Origin: Acanthosoma haemorrhoidale
Lineage: Eukaryota; Arthropoda; Insecta; Hemiptera; Acanthosomatidae
Length of the DNA stretch: 64,000 bases
Assembly (NCBI GenBank): GCA_930367205.1
Contig: OV884009.1
Coordinates: 93,331,189-93,395,188 of the forward strand
Reading direction: 5' to 3'
Each line of letters starts with the position of its first letter. Position 1 is the stretch's first letter. Both the position numbers and the translations under genes were made by a program. The notes beneath the pieces were generated by a model. It saw only the letters and a list, made by a program, of their open reading frames with translations. It was not told the DNA's origin and ran no database searches. Of this stretch, positions 47,370 to 59,925 are shown in pieces.

Positions 47370-47660
47370 AATGGGTTATTAGATTACAATGATAATAGTT
47401 ATGGAATTACAATAACTCAAGAAACTGAAGATTGTTGCATGTAGTATCGTAATATCTGGAATTCTCTCCCTCTTAATATTTATCATACTTTATCCTAACA
47501 CACTTTTAAAACCCTCATATACCGATTCCTCCTTACCACTAGGATTTTTGTATTCATTTTTACTATTATCTTATTTTGTTTATTTATGATTACCACCATT
47601 TAACTTTTCTGTTAGTAAGCCCATAGCTGCAACCTTGTCAAAGAGTAATCACTAATATTT
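47370..47660 (+). pseudogene. 3' end of a non-LTR retrotransposon (tentative)
   Basis: A frame near 47450-47530 reads WNSLPLNIYHTLS and HTFKTLIYRFLL, with a stop between. W-N-S-L-P...S-x-N-x-F-K is the usual C-terminal end of non-LTR reverse transcriptase proteins. The tail is AT-rich. Nothing upstream supports a longer element. Confidence 0.4.
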
Positions 47661-48344
47661 ATTTAATTAATTTTATTTCTATTATTTTTCTTTTAATTTA
47701 ATTGTGTATAATACTTTTTCATGTTTTGTATTTAAACAAAATCTTGGATGATAATTTTTTTATTTGAAGTATTGTATTCCCTTTAGTTTTTTATTTTATT
47801 TTACTTTCTCTATTTTTCTATTCTATTGTTCACCATATTCTCTAGAACTTATTACATGTTACAGATAAAGTAAATTAACCAAAAATCTTAGGTGAGTTTG
47901 CTATGTTTTGGTATGGGTATGTTAATACTTGTACAATGTAAGGTTATCATTATTTTCTTAAAATTCTATTATTTCCACGCTCCTATGTTTGTTATCTGCA
48001 GAACCAGAACAACAAAAAGGATGATTACTGTTAATGTCTCCTCAAAGTAAGAAAAGTCATGGTAGTTGGGTAACCAACATTTGTAATATAATTGTAGACA
48101 GCACACAATGTCTGTGGCTGAGGTAAAAAATGTTCCACAGCTAGCACATCTAAATAAGTTTTTAATTCAATGTTATTTGTGAAAACATTGTCACTTATAA
48201 CTACAGATACACCAACCGAGGCATGGTCAGGTGATTGATATCTTCTTACTACAATCTTACTAAGCCTTTTCCATTTAGAGGATATTAGTTTTCAATTCTC
48301 AGTCAGTGGGCAGTTGCTTATAAAGATCTTATGTTGGAGGATTT

Positions 48345-49032
48345 AAGAAAAGAACTGGACGGATAAATCAAAGTTTCAAATGTTAGGATCTAATCGCCGG
48401 ATAACGGATCCTCAAACATCGTCAGAAAAGTTAATTCCTCAGTGTATAATTCCAATTGTACATCATGGAGGAGGTTTGGTCCTTGCTTGGAGGTATTTCT
48501 CTGGCTTTGGACCTGAAAATCTCATTCATAATTTTGGAATACTCAATAAAGAGGTACAAAGGCATTTTGAAAGACCCAAATCGTCCAAAACATTCGTCCA
48601 ACCTTTGGAGGGGCTATTTACAAGAAAAAAAATTAAAGCTTTTTATAAAACATGATATAGCCAACTCAATCTTCAGATTACATTCCAAGTGACTTGCTTT
48701 TGTAATGGCTTGATTGGAATGTCCGAAGTCCTGCTCAAATTTTACAAAAACACCTTTGGGTCCTCCTGCAAAGTTTTTGGAATAACACGCTATTTGTAAA
48801 ATAATACAGACAAAAGAATGCCACTAGTTGTCCAAGCTGTCATGAAAAGGTAAAGGATGATTTTTTGTCGAAAAATAATTTTTCATAATTGTCATAATTT
48901 TTTCAGTTTTGTCAAATTATTATAGTCTACAAGTTTACATCATTGTTATTTACACATTTGTTTTTTTCAAATTTCGGTTTTATTTGAGTTGTCCCGAAAA
49001 TTCAGGTGGTCCTAAAGTTTACACAGGGAGTG
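48345..49032 (+). pseudogene. Tc1-like transposase fragment with its right terminal repeat
   Basis: Frames read WTDKSKFQMLGSNRRI (second-aspartate region entry), VHHGGGLVLAWRYFSGFGPE, then HSSNLWRGYLQEKK and finally RMPLVVQAVMKR, all in the order of the Tc1 catalytic and C-terminal regions. The right end has TTTAGGACCACCTG in reverse complement and abuts TA at 49033-49034. The left end and DNA-binding domain are gone. Confidence 0.82.
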
Positions 49033-49190
49033 TACATGGGGTACATATGTTATCCCAAAAGTGCCATAATAAATTGCTTCAGACAATGGGGGAAAATGAG
49101 AACTGTAAACCTTAAATTGCTTCTGAGGTTGACTTGCGAAGTCTTAGAAGTTATCAAAAGAAACCAATCATTTCCCATGTAAATTTTGTT

Positions 49191-49196
49191 TTTATT
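49191..49196 (-). terminator. Candidate polyadenylation signal of the repeat-exon gene
   Basis: AATAAA on the minus strand, about 130 bases past the stop codon at 49326-49328. Confidence 0.4.
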
Positions 49197-49325
49197 ATTT
49201 TCATTTATACGAAATACTAATATGCTAATGTTAGGGTGTTGTGATATAGGAACTAAAAATCTTTCATCAATGAATGCATATTTGTGAACACTAAAACAGA
49301 ATATACATACATTCATAAAGACAAA

Positions 49326-49493
49326 TTAAAGATGACCAGGACCCTGAATCGATTTGAGATTAGCTTTAGACACTTTGTTTAGGACCCCCTTAGTACTGTT
49401 CCCATGTGGTAAATAGGACACCCTAGATACAGGTACATCAAACCCAACAGGTTTGGTTAAATCTAATAAATTACTCGTTTCTGGTTTGGCTTC
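49326..49493 (-). CDS. Terminal exon of the array
   Basis: The leftmost unit reads EAKPETSNLLDLTKPVGFDV and so on to NLKSIQ. Where other units have CAG|GTATAT it has CAGGGTCCTGG, so there is no donor; the frame runs six codons further to TAA at 49326-49328. Its flank (TCATCTTTAATTTG on the minus strand) recurs at about 59764-59778, outside the other end of the array. Confidence 0.7.
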   Translation of the reverse strand, partial: EAKPETSNLLDLTKPVGFDVPVSRVSYLPHGNSTKGVLNKVSKANLKSIQGPGHL

Positions 49494-52400
49494 CTAAGAA
49501 CCATAAAAAAACCAACGTTTAATTGATTTAATATTCGTTGATGGACCTAATGTACAGATATATACAATAATAAAAGACTATGTTCGTTTTTAAATAAATA
49601 TCAAAAATAGTAAATTAACATAATTTTAGAAAAATTACAATATACATCTAAAGTAATAATAATTGAGCTATAGGTGTTGATTCACAGCCAATTAAATGCA
49701 AGAAAAATTGTCATAGTTCTATTAGCATTTAAAATATTACTTTATTATATACCTGAATCGATTTGGGATTAGCTCTAGACACTTTGCTATGGACCTGCTT
49801 AGTACTGTTCCCATGTGGTACATAGGACATTCTAGATACAGGTACATCAAACCCGACTGTTTTGGTTAAATCTACGGTATTTCTTGTTTCTGGTTTGGAT
49901 TCCTAAGAAACATAAATAAACAAAAGTTTAATTGATTTAATATTAGTTGATGACCCTCATGTACAGATGTATACAATAATAAAAGATTTTTTTCTTTTTT
50001 AAATAAATATCAAGTATAGTAAATTAACATCATTTAAAAAAAATTACAATTTCCATCTAAAGTAATTATTGTGCTATAAGTGTTGAATCACACCCAATTA
50101 AATGAGAAAAATATTGTCATAGTTTTATTAGCAATTACAATAATACAGTATTATATACCTGAATCGATTTGTGATTAGCTATAGACTCTTTGCAAAGGAC
50201 CTCCTGAGTACTGTTCCCATGTGGTACATAGGACATTCTAGATACAGGTACATCAAACCCGACTGTTTTGGTTAAATCTACGGTATTTCTTGTTTCTGGT
50301 TTGGATTCCTAAGAAACATAAATAAACAAAAGTTTAATTGATTTAATATTAGTTGATGACCCTCATGTACAGATGTATACAATAATAAAAGATTTTTTTC
50401 TTTTTTAAAAAAATATCAAGTATAGTAAATTAACATCATTTAAAAAAAATTACAATTTCCATCTAAAGTAATTATTGTGCTATAAGTGTTGAATCACACC
50501 CAATTAAATGAGAAAAATATTGTCATAGTTTTATTAGCAATTACAATAATACAGTATTATATACCTGAATCGATTTGTGATTAGCTATAGACTCTTTGCA
50601 AAGGACCTCCTGAGTACTGTTCCCATGTGGTACATAGGACATTCTAGATACAGGTACATCAAACCCGACTGTTTTGGTTAAATCTACGGTATTTCTTGTT
50701 TCTGGTTTGGATTCCTAAGAAACATAAATAAACAAAAGTTTAATTGATTTAATATTAGTTGATGACCCTCATGTACAGATGTATACAATAATAAAAGATT
50801 TTATTCTTTTTTAAATAAATATCAAAAGAAGTAAATTAACATAATTTTAGAAAAATTACAATATACATCTAAAGTAATAATAATTGAGCTATAAGTTTTG
50901 ATGCACACCGAATTAAATGAGAAAAATATTGTCATAGAGTTATTAGCAATTACAATAATACAGTATTATATACCTGAATCGATTTGTGATTAGCTATTGA
51001 CTCTTTGCAAAGGACCTCCTGAGTACTGTTCCCATGTGGTACATAGGACATTCTAGATACAGGTACATCAAACCCGACTGTTTTGGTTAAATCTACGGTA
51101 TTTCTTGTTTCTGGTTTGGATTCCTAAGAAACATAAATAAACAAAAGTTTAATTGATTTAATATTAGTTGATGACCCTCATGTAAAGATGTATACAATAA
51201 TAAAAGATTTTATTCTTTTTAAATAAATATCAAAAGAAGTAAATTAACATTATTTTAGACAAATTACAATATCCATCTAATGTAATTATTGTGCTATAAG
51301 TGTTGAATCACACCCAATTAAATGAGAAAAATATTGTCATAGTTTTATTAGCAATTACAATAATACAGCATTATATACCTGAATCGATTTGTGATTAGCT
51401 ATTGACTCTTTGCAAAGGACCTCCTGAGTTCTGTTCCCATGGGGTACAAAGGACGCCTTAGATACAGGAACATCAAACCCGACTGTTTTGGTTAAATCTA
51501 CGGTATTTCTTGTTTCTGGTTTGGATTCCTAAGAAACATAAATAAACAAAAGTTTAATTGATTTAATATTAGTTGATGACCCTCATGTACAGGTGTATAC
51601 AATAATAAAAGATTATGTTCGTTTTTAAATAAATATCAAAAGAAGTAAATTATTATTATTTTAGGCAAATTACAATATCTATCTAAAGTAATTATTGTGC
51701 TATAAGTGTTGGATCGCACTCAATTAAATGAGGAAAATATTGTCATAATTTTATGAGCAATTATAATATTACTTTATTAAATACCTGAATCGATTTGGGA
51801 TTAGCTCTAGACACTTTGCTATGGACCTGCTTAGTACTGTTCCCATGTGGTACATAGGACATTCTAGATACAGGTACATCAAACCCGACTGTTTTGGTTA
51901 AATCTACGGTATTTCTTGTTTCTGGTTTGGATTCCTAAGAAACATAAATAAACAAAAGTTTAATTGATTTAATATTAGTTGATGACCCTCATGTACAGAT
52001 GTATACAATAATAAAAGATTTTATTCTTTTTTAAATAAATATCAAAAATAGTAAATTAACATAATTTAAGAAAAATTACAATATACATATAAAGTAATAA
52101 TAATTGAGCTATAGGTGTTGATTCACAGCCAATTAAATGCAAGAAAAATTGTCATAGTTCTATTAGCATTTAAAATATTACTTTATTATATACCTGAATC
52201 GATTTGGGATTAGCTCTAGACACTTTGCTATGGACCTGCTTAGTACTGTTCCCATGTGGTACATAGGACATTCTAGATACAGGTACATCAAACCCGACTG
52301 TTTTGGTTAAATCTACGGTATTTCTTGTTTCTGGTTTGGCTTCCTAAGAAAGATAAATAACCAAACGTTTAATTGATTTAATATTAGTTTATAACACTCA

Positions 52401-55400
52401 TGTACAGATATATACAATAATAAAAGATTTTATTCTTTTTTAAATAAATATCAAAAGAAGTAAATTAACATTATTTTAGACAAATTACAATATTCATCTA
52501 ATGTAATTATTGTGCTATAAGTGTTGAATCACACCCAATTAAATGAGAAAAATATTGTCATAGTTTTATTAGCAATTACAATAATACAGCATTATATACC
52601 TGAATCGATTTCTGATTAGCTATTGACTCTTTGCAAAGGACCTCCTGAGTTCTGTTCCCATGGGGTACAAAGGACGCCTTAGATACAGGAACATCAAACC
52701 CAACTGTTTTGGTTAAATCTACGGTATTTCTTGTTTCTGGTTTGGCTTCCTAACAAAGATAAATAACCAAACGTTTAATTGATTTAATATTAGTTTATGA
52801 CACTCATGTACAGATATATACAATAATAAAAGACTATGTTCGTTTTTAGATAAATATCAAAATTAGTAAATTAACATCATTTTGGAAAAATTACAATTTA
52901 TGTCTAAAGTAAAAAAAATTATGCCATAAGTTTTGATGCACACCGAATTAAATGAGAAAAATACTGTCATAGTTTTATTAGCAATTACAATAATACAGTA
53001 TTATATACCTGAATCGATTTGGGATTAGCTCTAGACACTTTGCTATGGACCTGCTTAGTACTGTTCCCATGTGGTACATAGGACATTCTAGATACAGGTA
53101 CATCAAACCCGACTGTTTTGGTTAAATCTATGGTATTTCTTGTTTCTGGTTTGGCTTCCTAAGAAACATAAATAAACAATAGTTTAATTGATTTAATATT
53201 AGTTGATGACCCTCATGTACAGATGTATACAATAATAAAAGATTTTTTTCTTTTTTAAATAAATATCAAGTATAGTAAATTAACATCATTTAAAAAAAAT
53301 TACAATTTCCATCTAAAGTAATTATTGTGCTATAAGTGTTGAATCACACCCAATTAAATGAGAAAAATATTGATATAGTTTTATTAGCATTTATAATATT
53401 ACTTTATTATATACCTGAATTGATTTGGGATTAGCTTTAGACACTTTGAAATGGACCATCTTAGTACTGTTACCATGTGGCCCATAGGACACCCTCAGTA
53501 CTGGTACATTAAACCCTAATATTTTGGTTAAATCTACGGTATTTCTTGTTTCTGGTTTGGATTCCTAAGAAACATAAATAAACAAAAGTTTAATTGATTT
53601 AATATTAGTTGATGACCCTCATGTACAGATGTATACAATAATAAAAGATTTTATTCTTTTTTAAATAAATATCAAAAATAGTAAATTAACATAATTTTAG
53701 AAAAATTACAATATACATCTAAAGTAATAATAATTGAGCTATAGGTGTTGATTCACAGCCAATTAAATGCAAGAAAAATTGTCATAGTTCTATTAGCATT
53801 TAAAATATTACTTTATTATGTACCTGAATCGATTTGGGATTAGCTCTAGACACTTTACTATGGACCTGCTTAGTACTGTTCCCATGTGGTACATAGGACA
53901 TTCTAGATACAGGTACATCAAACCCGACTGTTTTGGTTAAATCTACGGTATTTCTTGTTTCTGGTTTGGATTCCTAAGAAACATAAATAAACGAAAGTTT
54001 AATTGATTTAATATTAGTTGATGACCCTCATGTACAGATGTATACAATAATAAAAGATTTTATTCTTTTTTAAATAAATATCAAAAGAAGTAAATTAACA
54101 TAATTTTAGAAAAATTACAATATACATCTAAAGTAATAATAATTGAGCTATAGGTTTTGATGCACACCGAATTAAATGAGAAAAATATTGTCATAGAGTT
54201 ATTAGCAATTACAATAATACAGTATTATATACCTGAATCGATTTGTGATTAGCTATTGACTCTTTGCAAAGGACCTCCTGAGTACTGTTCCCATGTGGTA
54301 CATAGGACATTCTAGATACAGGTACATCAAACCCGACTGTTTTGGTTAAATCTACGGTATTTCTTGTTTCTGGTTTGGATTCCTAAGAAACATAAATAAA
54401 CAAAAGTTTAATTGATTTAATATTAGTTGATGACCCTCATGTAAAGATGTATACAATAATAAAAGATTTTATTCTTTTTAAATAAATATCAAAAGAAGTA
54501 AATTAACATTATTTTAGACAAATTACAATATCCATCTAATGTAATTATTGTGCTATAAGTGTTGAATCACACCCAATTAAATGAGAAAAATATTGTCATA
54601 GTTTTATTAGCAATTACAATAATACAGCATTATATACCTGAATCGATTTGTGATTAGCTATTGACTCTTTGCAAAGGACCTCCTGAGTTCTGTTCCCATG
54701 GGGTACAAAGGACGCCTTAGATACAGGAACATCAAACCCGACTGTTTTGGTTAAATCTACGGTATTTCTTGTTTCTGGTTTGGATTCCTAAGAAACATAA
54801 ATAAACAAAAGTTTAATTGATTTAATATTAGTTGATGACCCTCATGTACAGGTGTATACAATAATAAAAGATTATGTTCGTTTTTAAATAAATATCAAAA
54901 GAAGTAAATTATTATTATTTTAGGCAAATTACAATATCTATCTAAAGTAATTATTGTGCTATAAGTGTTGGATCGCACTCAAATAAATGAGGAAAATATT
55001 GTCATAATTTTATGAGCAATTATAATATTACTTTATTAAATACCTGAATCGATTTGGGATTAGCTCTAGACACTTTGCTATGGACCTGCTTAGTACTGTT
55101 CCCATGTGGTACATAGGACATTCTAGATACAGGTACATCAAACCCGACTGTTTTGGTTAAATCTACGGTATTTCTTGTTTCTGGTTTGGATTCCTAAGAA
55201 ACATAAATAAACAAAAGTTTAATTGATTTAATATTAGTTGATGACCCTCAAGTACAGATGTATACAATAATAAAAGATTTTATTCTTTTTTAAATAAATA
55301 TCAAAAATAGTAAATTAACATAATTTTAGAAAAATTACAATATACATCTAAAGTAATAATAATTGAGCTATAGGTGTTGATTCACAGCCAATTAAATGCA

Positions 55401-58400
55401 AGAAAAATTGTCATAGTTCTATTAGCATTTAAAATATTACTTTATTATATACCTGAATCGATTTGGGATTAGCTCTAGACACTTTGCTATGGACCTGCTT
55501 AGTACTGTTCCCATGTGGTACATAGGACATTCTAGATACAGGTACATCAAACCCGACTGTTTTGGTTAAATCTACGGTATTTCTTGTTTCTGGTTTGGCT
55601 TCCTAAGAAAGATAAATAACCAAACGTTTAATTGATTTAATATTAGTTGATGACCCTCATGTACAGGTGTATACAATAATAAAAGATTATGTTCGTTTTT
55701 AAATAAATATCAAAAGAAGTAAATTATTATTATTTTAGGCAAATTACAATATCTATCTAAAGTAATTATTGTGCTATAAGTGTTGGATCGCACTCAATTA
55801 AATGAGGAAAATATTGTCATAGTTTTATGAGCAATTATAATATTACTTTATTAAATACCTGAATCGATTTGGGATTAGCTCTAGACACTTTGCTATGGAC
55901 CTGCTTAGTACTGTTCCCATGTGGTACATAGGACATTCTAGATACAGGTACATCAAACCCGACTGTTTTGGTTAAATCTACGGTATTTCTTGTTTCTGGT
56001 TTGGATTCCTAAGAAACATAAATAAACAAAAGTTTAATTGATTTAATATTAGTTGATGACCCTCATGTACAGGTGTATACAATAATAAAAGATTATGTTC
56101 GTTTTTAAATAAATATCAAAAGAAGTAAATTATTATTATTTTAGGCAAATTACAATATCTATCTAAAGTAATTATTGTGCTATAAGTGTTGGATCGCACT
56201 CAATTAAATGAGGAAAATATTGTCATAGTTTTATGAGCAATTATAATATTACTTTATTAAATACCTGAATCGATTTGGGATTAGCTCTAGACACTTTGCT
56301 ATGGACCTGCTTAGTACTGTTCCCATGTGGTACATAGGACATTCTAGATACAGGTACATCAAACCCGACTGTTTTGGTTAAATCTACGGTATTTCTTGTT
56401 TCTGGTTTGGATTCCTAAGAAACATAAATAAACAAAAGTTTAATTGATTTAATATTAGTTGATGACCCTCAAGTACAGATGTATACAATAATAAAAGATT
56501 TTATTCTTTTTTAAATAAATATCAAAAATAGTAAATTAACATAATTTTAGAAAAATTACAATATACATCTAAAGTAATAATAATTGAGCTATAGGTGTTG
56601 ATTCACAGCCAATTAAATGCAAGAAAAAATGTCATAGTTCTATTAGCATTTAAAATATTACTTTATTATATACCTGAATCGATTTGGGATTAGCTCTAGA
56701 CACTTTGCTATGGACCTGCTTAGTACTGTTCCCATGTGGTACATAGGACATTCTAGATACAGGTACATCAAACCCGACTGTTTTGGTTAAATCTACGGTA
56801 TTTCTTGTTTCTGGTTTGGCTTCCTAAGAAAGATAAATAACCAAACGTTTAATTGATTTAATATTAGTTTATAACACTCATGTACAGATATATACAATAA
56901 TAAAAGATTTTATTCTTTTTTAAATAAATATCAAAAGAAGTAAATTAACATTATTTTAGACAAATTACAATATTCATCTAATGTAATTATTGTGCTATAA
57001 GTGTTGAATCACACCCAATTAAATGAGAAAAATATTGTCATAGTTTTATTAGCAATTACAATAATACAGTATTATATACCTGAATCGATTTCTGATTAGC
57101 TATTGACTCTTTGCAAAGGACCTCATGAGTTCTGTTCCCATGGGGTACAAAGGACGCCTTAGATACAGGAACATCAAACCCGACTGTTTTGGTTAAATCT
57201 ACGGTATTTCTTGTTTCTGGTTTGGCTTCCTAAGAAAGATAAATAACCAAACGTTTAATTGATTTAATATTAGTTTATGACACTCCTGTACAGATATATA
57301 CAATAATAAAAGATTTTATTCTTTTTTAAATAAATATCAAAAGAAGTAAATTAACATTATTTTGGAAAAATTACAATTTATGTCTAAAGTAAAAAAAATT
57401 ATGCCATAAGTTTTGATGCACACCGAATTAAATGAGAAAAATATTGTCATAGTTTTATTAGCAATTACAATAATACAGTATTATATACCTGAATCGATTT
57501 GGGATTAGCTCTAGACACTTTGCTATGGACCTGCTTAGTACTGTTCCCATGTGGTACATAGGACATTCTAGATACAGGTACATCAAACCCGACTGTTTTG
57601 GTTAAATCTATGGTATTTCTTGTTTCTGGTTTGGATTCCTAAGAAACATAAATAAACAAAAGTTTAATTGATTTAATATTAGTTGATGACCCTCATGTAC
57701 AGATGTATACAATAATAAAAGATTTTTTTCTTTTTTAAATAAATATCAAGTATAGTAAATTAACATCATTTAAAAAAAATTACAATTTCCATCTTAAGTA
57801 ATTATTGTGCTATAAGTGTTGAATCACACCCAATTAAATGAGAAAAATATTGTCATAGTTTTATTAGCAATTACAATAATACAGCATTATATACCTGAAT
57901 CGATTTGTGATTAGCTATTGACTCTTTGCAAAGGACCTCCTGAGTTCTGTTCCCATGGGGTACAAAGGACGCCTTAGATACAGGAACATCAAACCCGACT
58001 GTTTTGGTTAAATCTACGGTATTTCTTGTTTCTGGTTTGGCTTCCTAAGAAAGATAAATAACCAAACGTTTAATTGATTTAATATTAGTTGATGACCCTC
58101 ATGTACAGGTGTATACAATAATAAAAGATTATGTTCGTTTTTAAATAAATATCAAAAGAAGTAAATTATTATTATTTTAGGCAAATTACAATATCTATCT
58201 AAAGTAATTATTGTGCTATAAGTGTTGGATCGCACTCAATTAAATGAGGAAAATATTGTCATAGTTTTATGAGCAATTATAATATTACTTTATTAAATAC
58301 CTGAATCGATTTGGGATTAGCTCTAGACACTTTGCTATGGACCTGCTTAGTACTGTTCCCATGTGGTACATAGGACATTCTAGATACAGGTACATCAAAC

Positions 58401-59262
58401 CCGACTGTTTTGGTTAAATCTACGGTATTTCTTGTTTCTGGTTTGGATTCCTAAGAAACATAAATAAACAAAAGTTTAATTGATTTAATATTAGTTGATG
58501 ACCCTCATGTACAGGTGTATACAATAATAAAAGATTATGTTCGTTTTTAAATAAATATCAAAAGAAGTAAATTATTATTATTTTAGGCAAATTACAATAT
58601 CTATCTAAAGTAATTATTGTGCTATAAGTGTTGGATCGCACTCAATTAAATGAGGAAAATATTGTCATAGTTTTATGAGCAATTATAATATTACTTTATT
58701 AAATACCTGAATCGATTTGGGATTAGCTCTAGACACTTTGCTATGGACCTGCTTAGTACTGTTCCCATGTGGTACATAGGACATTCTAGATACAGGTACA
58801 TCAAACCCGACTGTTTTGGTTAAATCTACGGTATTTCTTGTTTCTGGTTTGGATTCCTAAGAAACATAAATAAACAAAAGTTTAATTGATTTAATATTAG
58901 TTGATGACCCTCATGTACAGGTGTATACAATAATAAAAGATTATGTTCGTTTTTAAATAAATATCAAAAGAAGTAAATTATTATTATTTTAGGCAAATTA
59001 CAATATCTATCTAAAGTAATTATTGTGCTATAAGTGTTGAATCACACCCAATTAAATGAGAAAAATATTGTCATAGTTTTATTAGCAATTACAATAATAC
59101 AGCATTATATACCTGAATCGATTTGTGATTAGCTATTGACTCTTTGCAAAGGACCTCCTGAGTTCTGTTCCCATGGGGTACAAAGGACGCCTTAGATACA
59201 GGAACATCAAACCCGACTGTTTGGGTTAAATCTACGGAATTAGGGGTTTCTGGTTTGGTTTC
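49326..59262 (-). CDS. Repeat-exon gene: 25 tandem 50-codon exons, 5' partial
   Basis: Minus-strand exons, right to left: 59113-59262, 58707-58856, 58301-58450, 57895-58044, 57489-57638, 57080-57229, 56674-56823, 56265-56414, 55859-56008, 55453-55602, 55044-55193, 54638-54787, 54233-54382, 53824-53973, 53415-53564, 53009-53158, 52600-52749, 52194-52343, 51785-51934, 51379-51528, 50974-51123, 50565-50714, 50159-50308, 49753-49902, and terminal 49326-49493. Each full exon is 150 bp with TTAG before and GT after, phase 0 on both sides. A typical unit reads ESKPETRNTVDLTKTVGFDV, PVSRMSYVPHGNSTKQVHSK and VSRANPKSIQ. No copy has a stop or indel in this frame. The last exon lacks the donor, adds GPGHL and stops. 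The repeat is hydrophilic, with no signal or membrane segment. The N-terminal exon(s) lie right of 59262 or outside the window. The function is unknown; splicing of all copies is inferred, not shown. Confidence 0.72.
49344..59262 (-). repeat. Tandem array of 405-409 bp exon-plus-intron units
   Basis: Twenty-five exon starts are spaced 405, 406 or 409 bp apart. The whole length difference lies in the introns (255-259 bp). Sequence classes by the exon's second half: class A (KQVHSKVSRANPKSIQ) in 13 units, class B (QEVLCKESIANHKSIQ after SRMSYVPHGNST) in four (50159, 50565, 50974, 54233), class C (SKASFVPHGNRT with the B-type tail) in six (51379, 52600, 54638, 57080, 57895, 59113), one divergent unit at 53415, and the terminal unit. 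Diagnostic intron variants show block copies: units 50974-52343 match 54233-55602, and units 52194-53158 match 56674-57638. Confidence 0.95.
53415..53564 (-). CDS. Most divergent internal exon of the array
   Basis: It keeps the 150-bp length, both splice sites and the open frame but reads ILGFNVPVLRVSYGPHGNST then KMVHFKVSKANPKSIQ, with about ten replacements against class A. Divergence with the frame preserved argues for protein-level constraint in the array. Confidence 0.7.
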
Positions 59263-59925
59263 CTAAAAAACGTAAATAAACAAAATTTTAATTGATTTAA
59301 TATTAGTCGATGACCCTCATAAACTATTTTTCTTAGGACACTTTGGGAATACTCAATTTTTTTTGTGGAGGTAGCTCAATACATATAGCAAAAGGTCAAG
59401 CCTTCTTGCTCTCTTTTAGCCGTTAGGAATGAATTTAGTTAGAATGTCAATGATTTAGTAGTGTTGAGGTCTGTCTGGGGTCGCAGGTATGTGGAACAGC
59501 CGCATTTTGAGCATACATATTAAAGATGAAGCTTTTACATCAACCGACAATGCAGAATAGTTATGTTATTCAGGCATGTATTAATGTTATACTCAATCAT
59601 AATTGTGAAACATTTAAAAAGTAAACTCATGTATAAACTAAGAATTATTTCTATTTTTAGAATAAACTGTTATCCATTACATAGTCTTTTGTTCCTCGCC
59701 TCTTAATAAACAAAATATTTATAAAAATAACTGAATAGTAGGAACCATGACAGAGCATTCACAAGGTCAAATTAAAGATGATCAGGTATGTAAATCGAAA
59801 TGTTTTTTGCTTTAGCCTCTTAAGTAATGTTGAAACAAATTAAACACGGTAAAATACCAGTACCCCCAAGAAAAATAATTAAAGAAAACTTTAGCTGATT
59901 TAATATTAGATGATGACTGTCATAA
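59263..59925. other. Right flank of the array
   Basis: Array-intron similarity continues to about 59320 and then breaks. A sequence at 59757-59785 matches the flank of the terminal exon (AAATTAAAGATGA). I found no clear first exon for the repeat gene here. Confidence 0.4.

Noticed and set aside
49344..59262. The array as a CRISPR locus or plain satellite DNA
   Set aside because: Units are 405-409 bp with no short palindromic repeat/spacer pattern, and the setting is eukaryotic. Exact 150-bp open exons with splice sites in every unit do not fit a satellite.
49344..59262. Coding on the plus strand of the array
   Set aside because: One plus frame is open for about 38 codons in class A units but meets a stop (GGT TAA ATC) in each, and it has no consistent splice borders; the minus frame is open over the full exon in all copies.
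59748..59787. Plus-strand ATG followed by a short frame and CAG|GTATGT, like a first exon
   Set aside because: It is only 13 codons long and part of it recurs as non-coding flank near 49321; no downstream exon on the plus strand.
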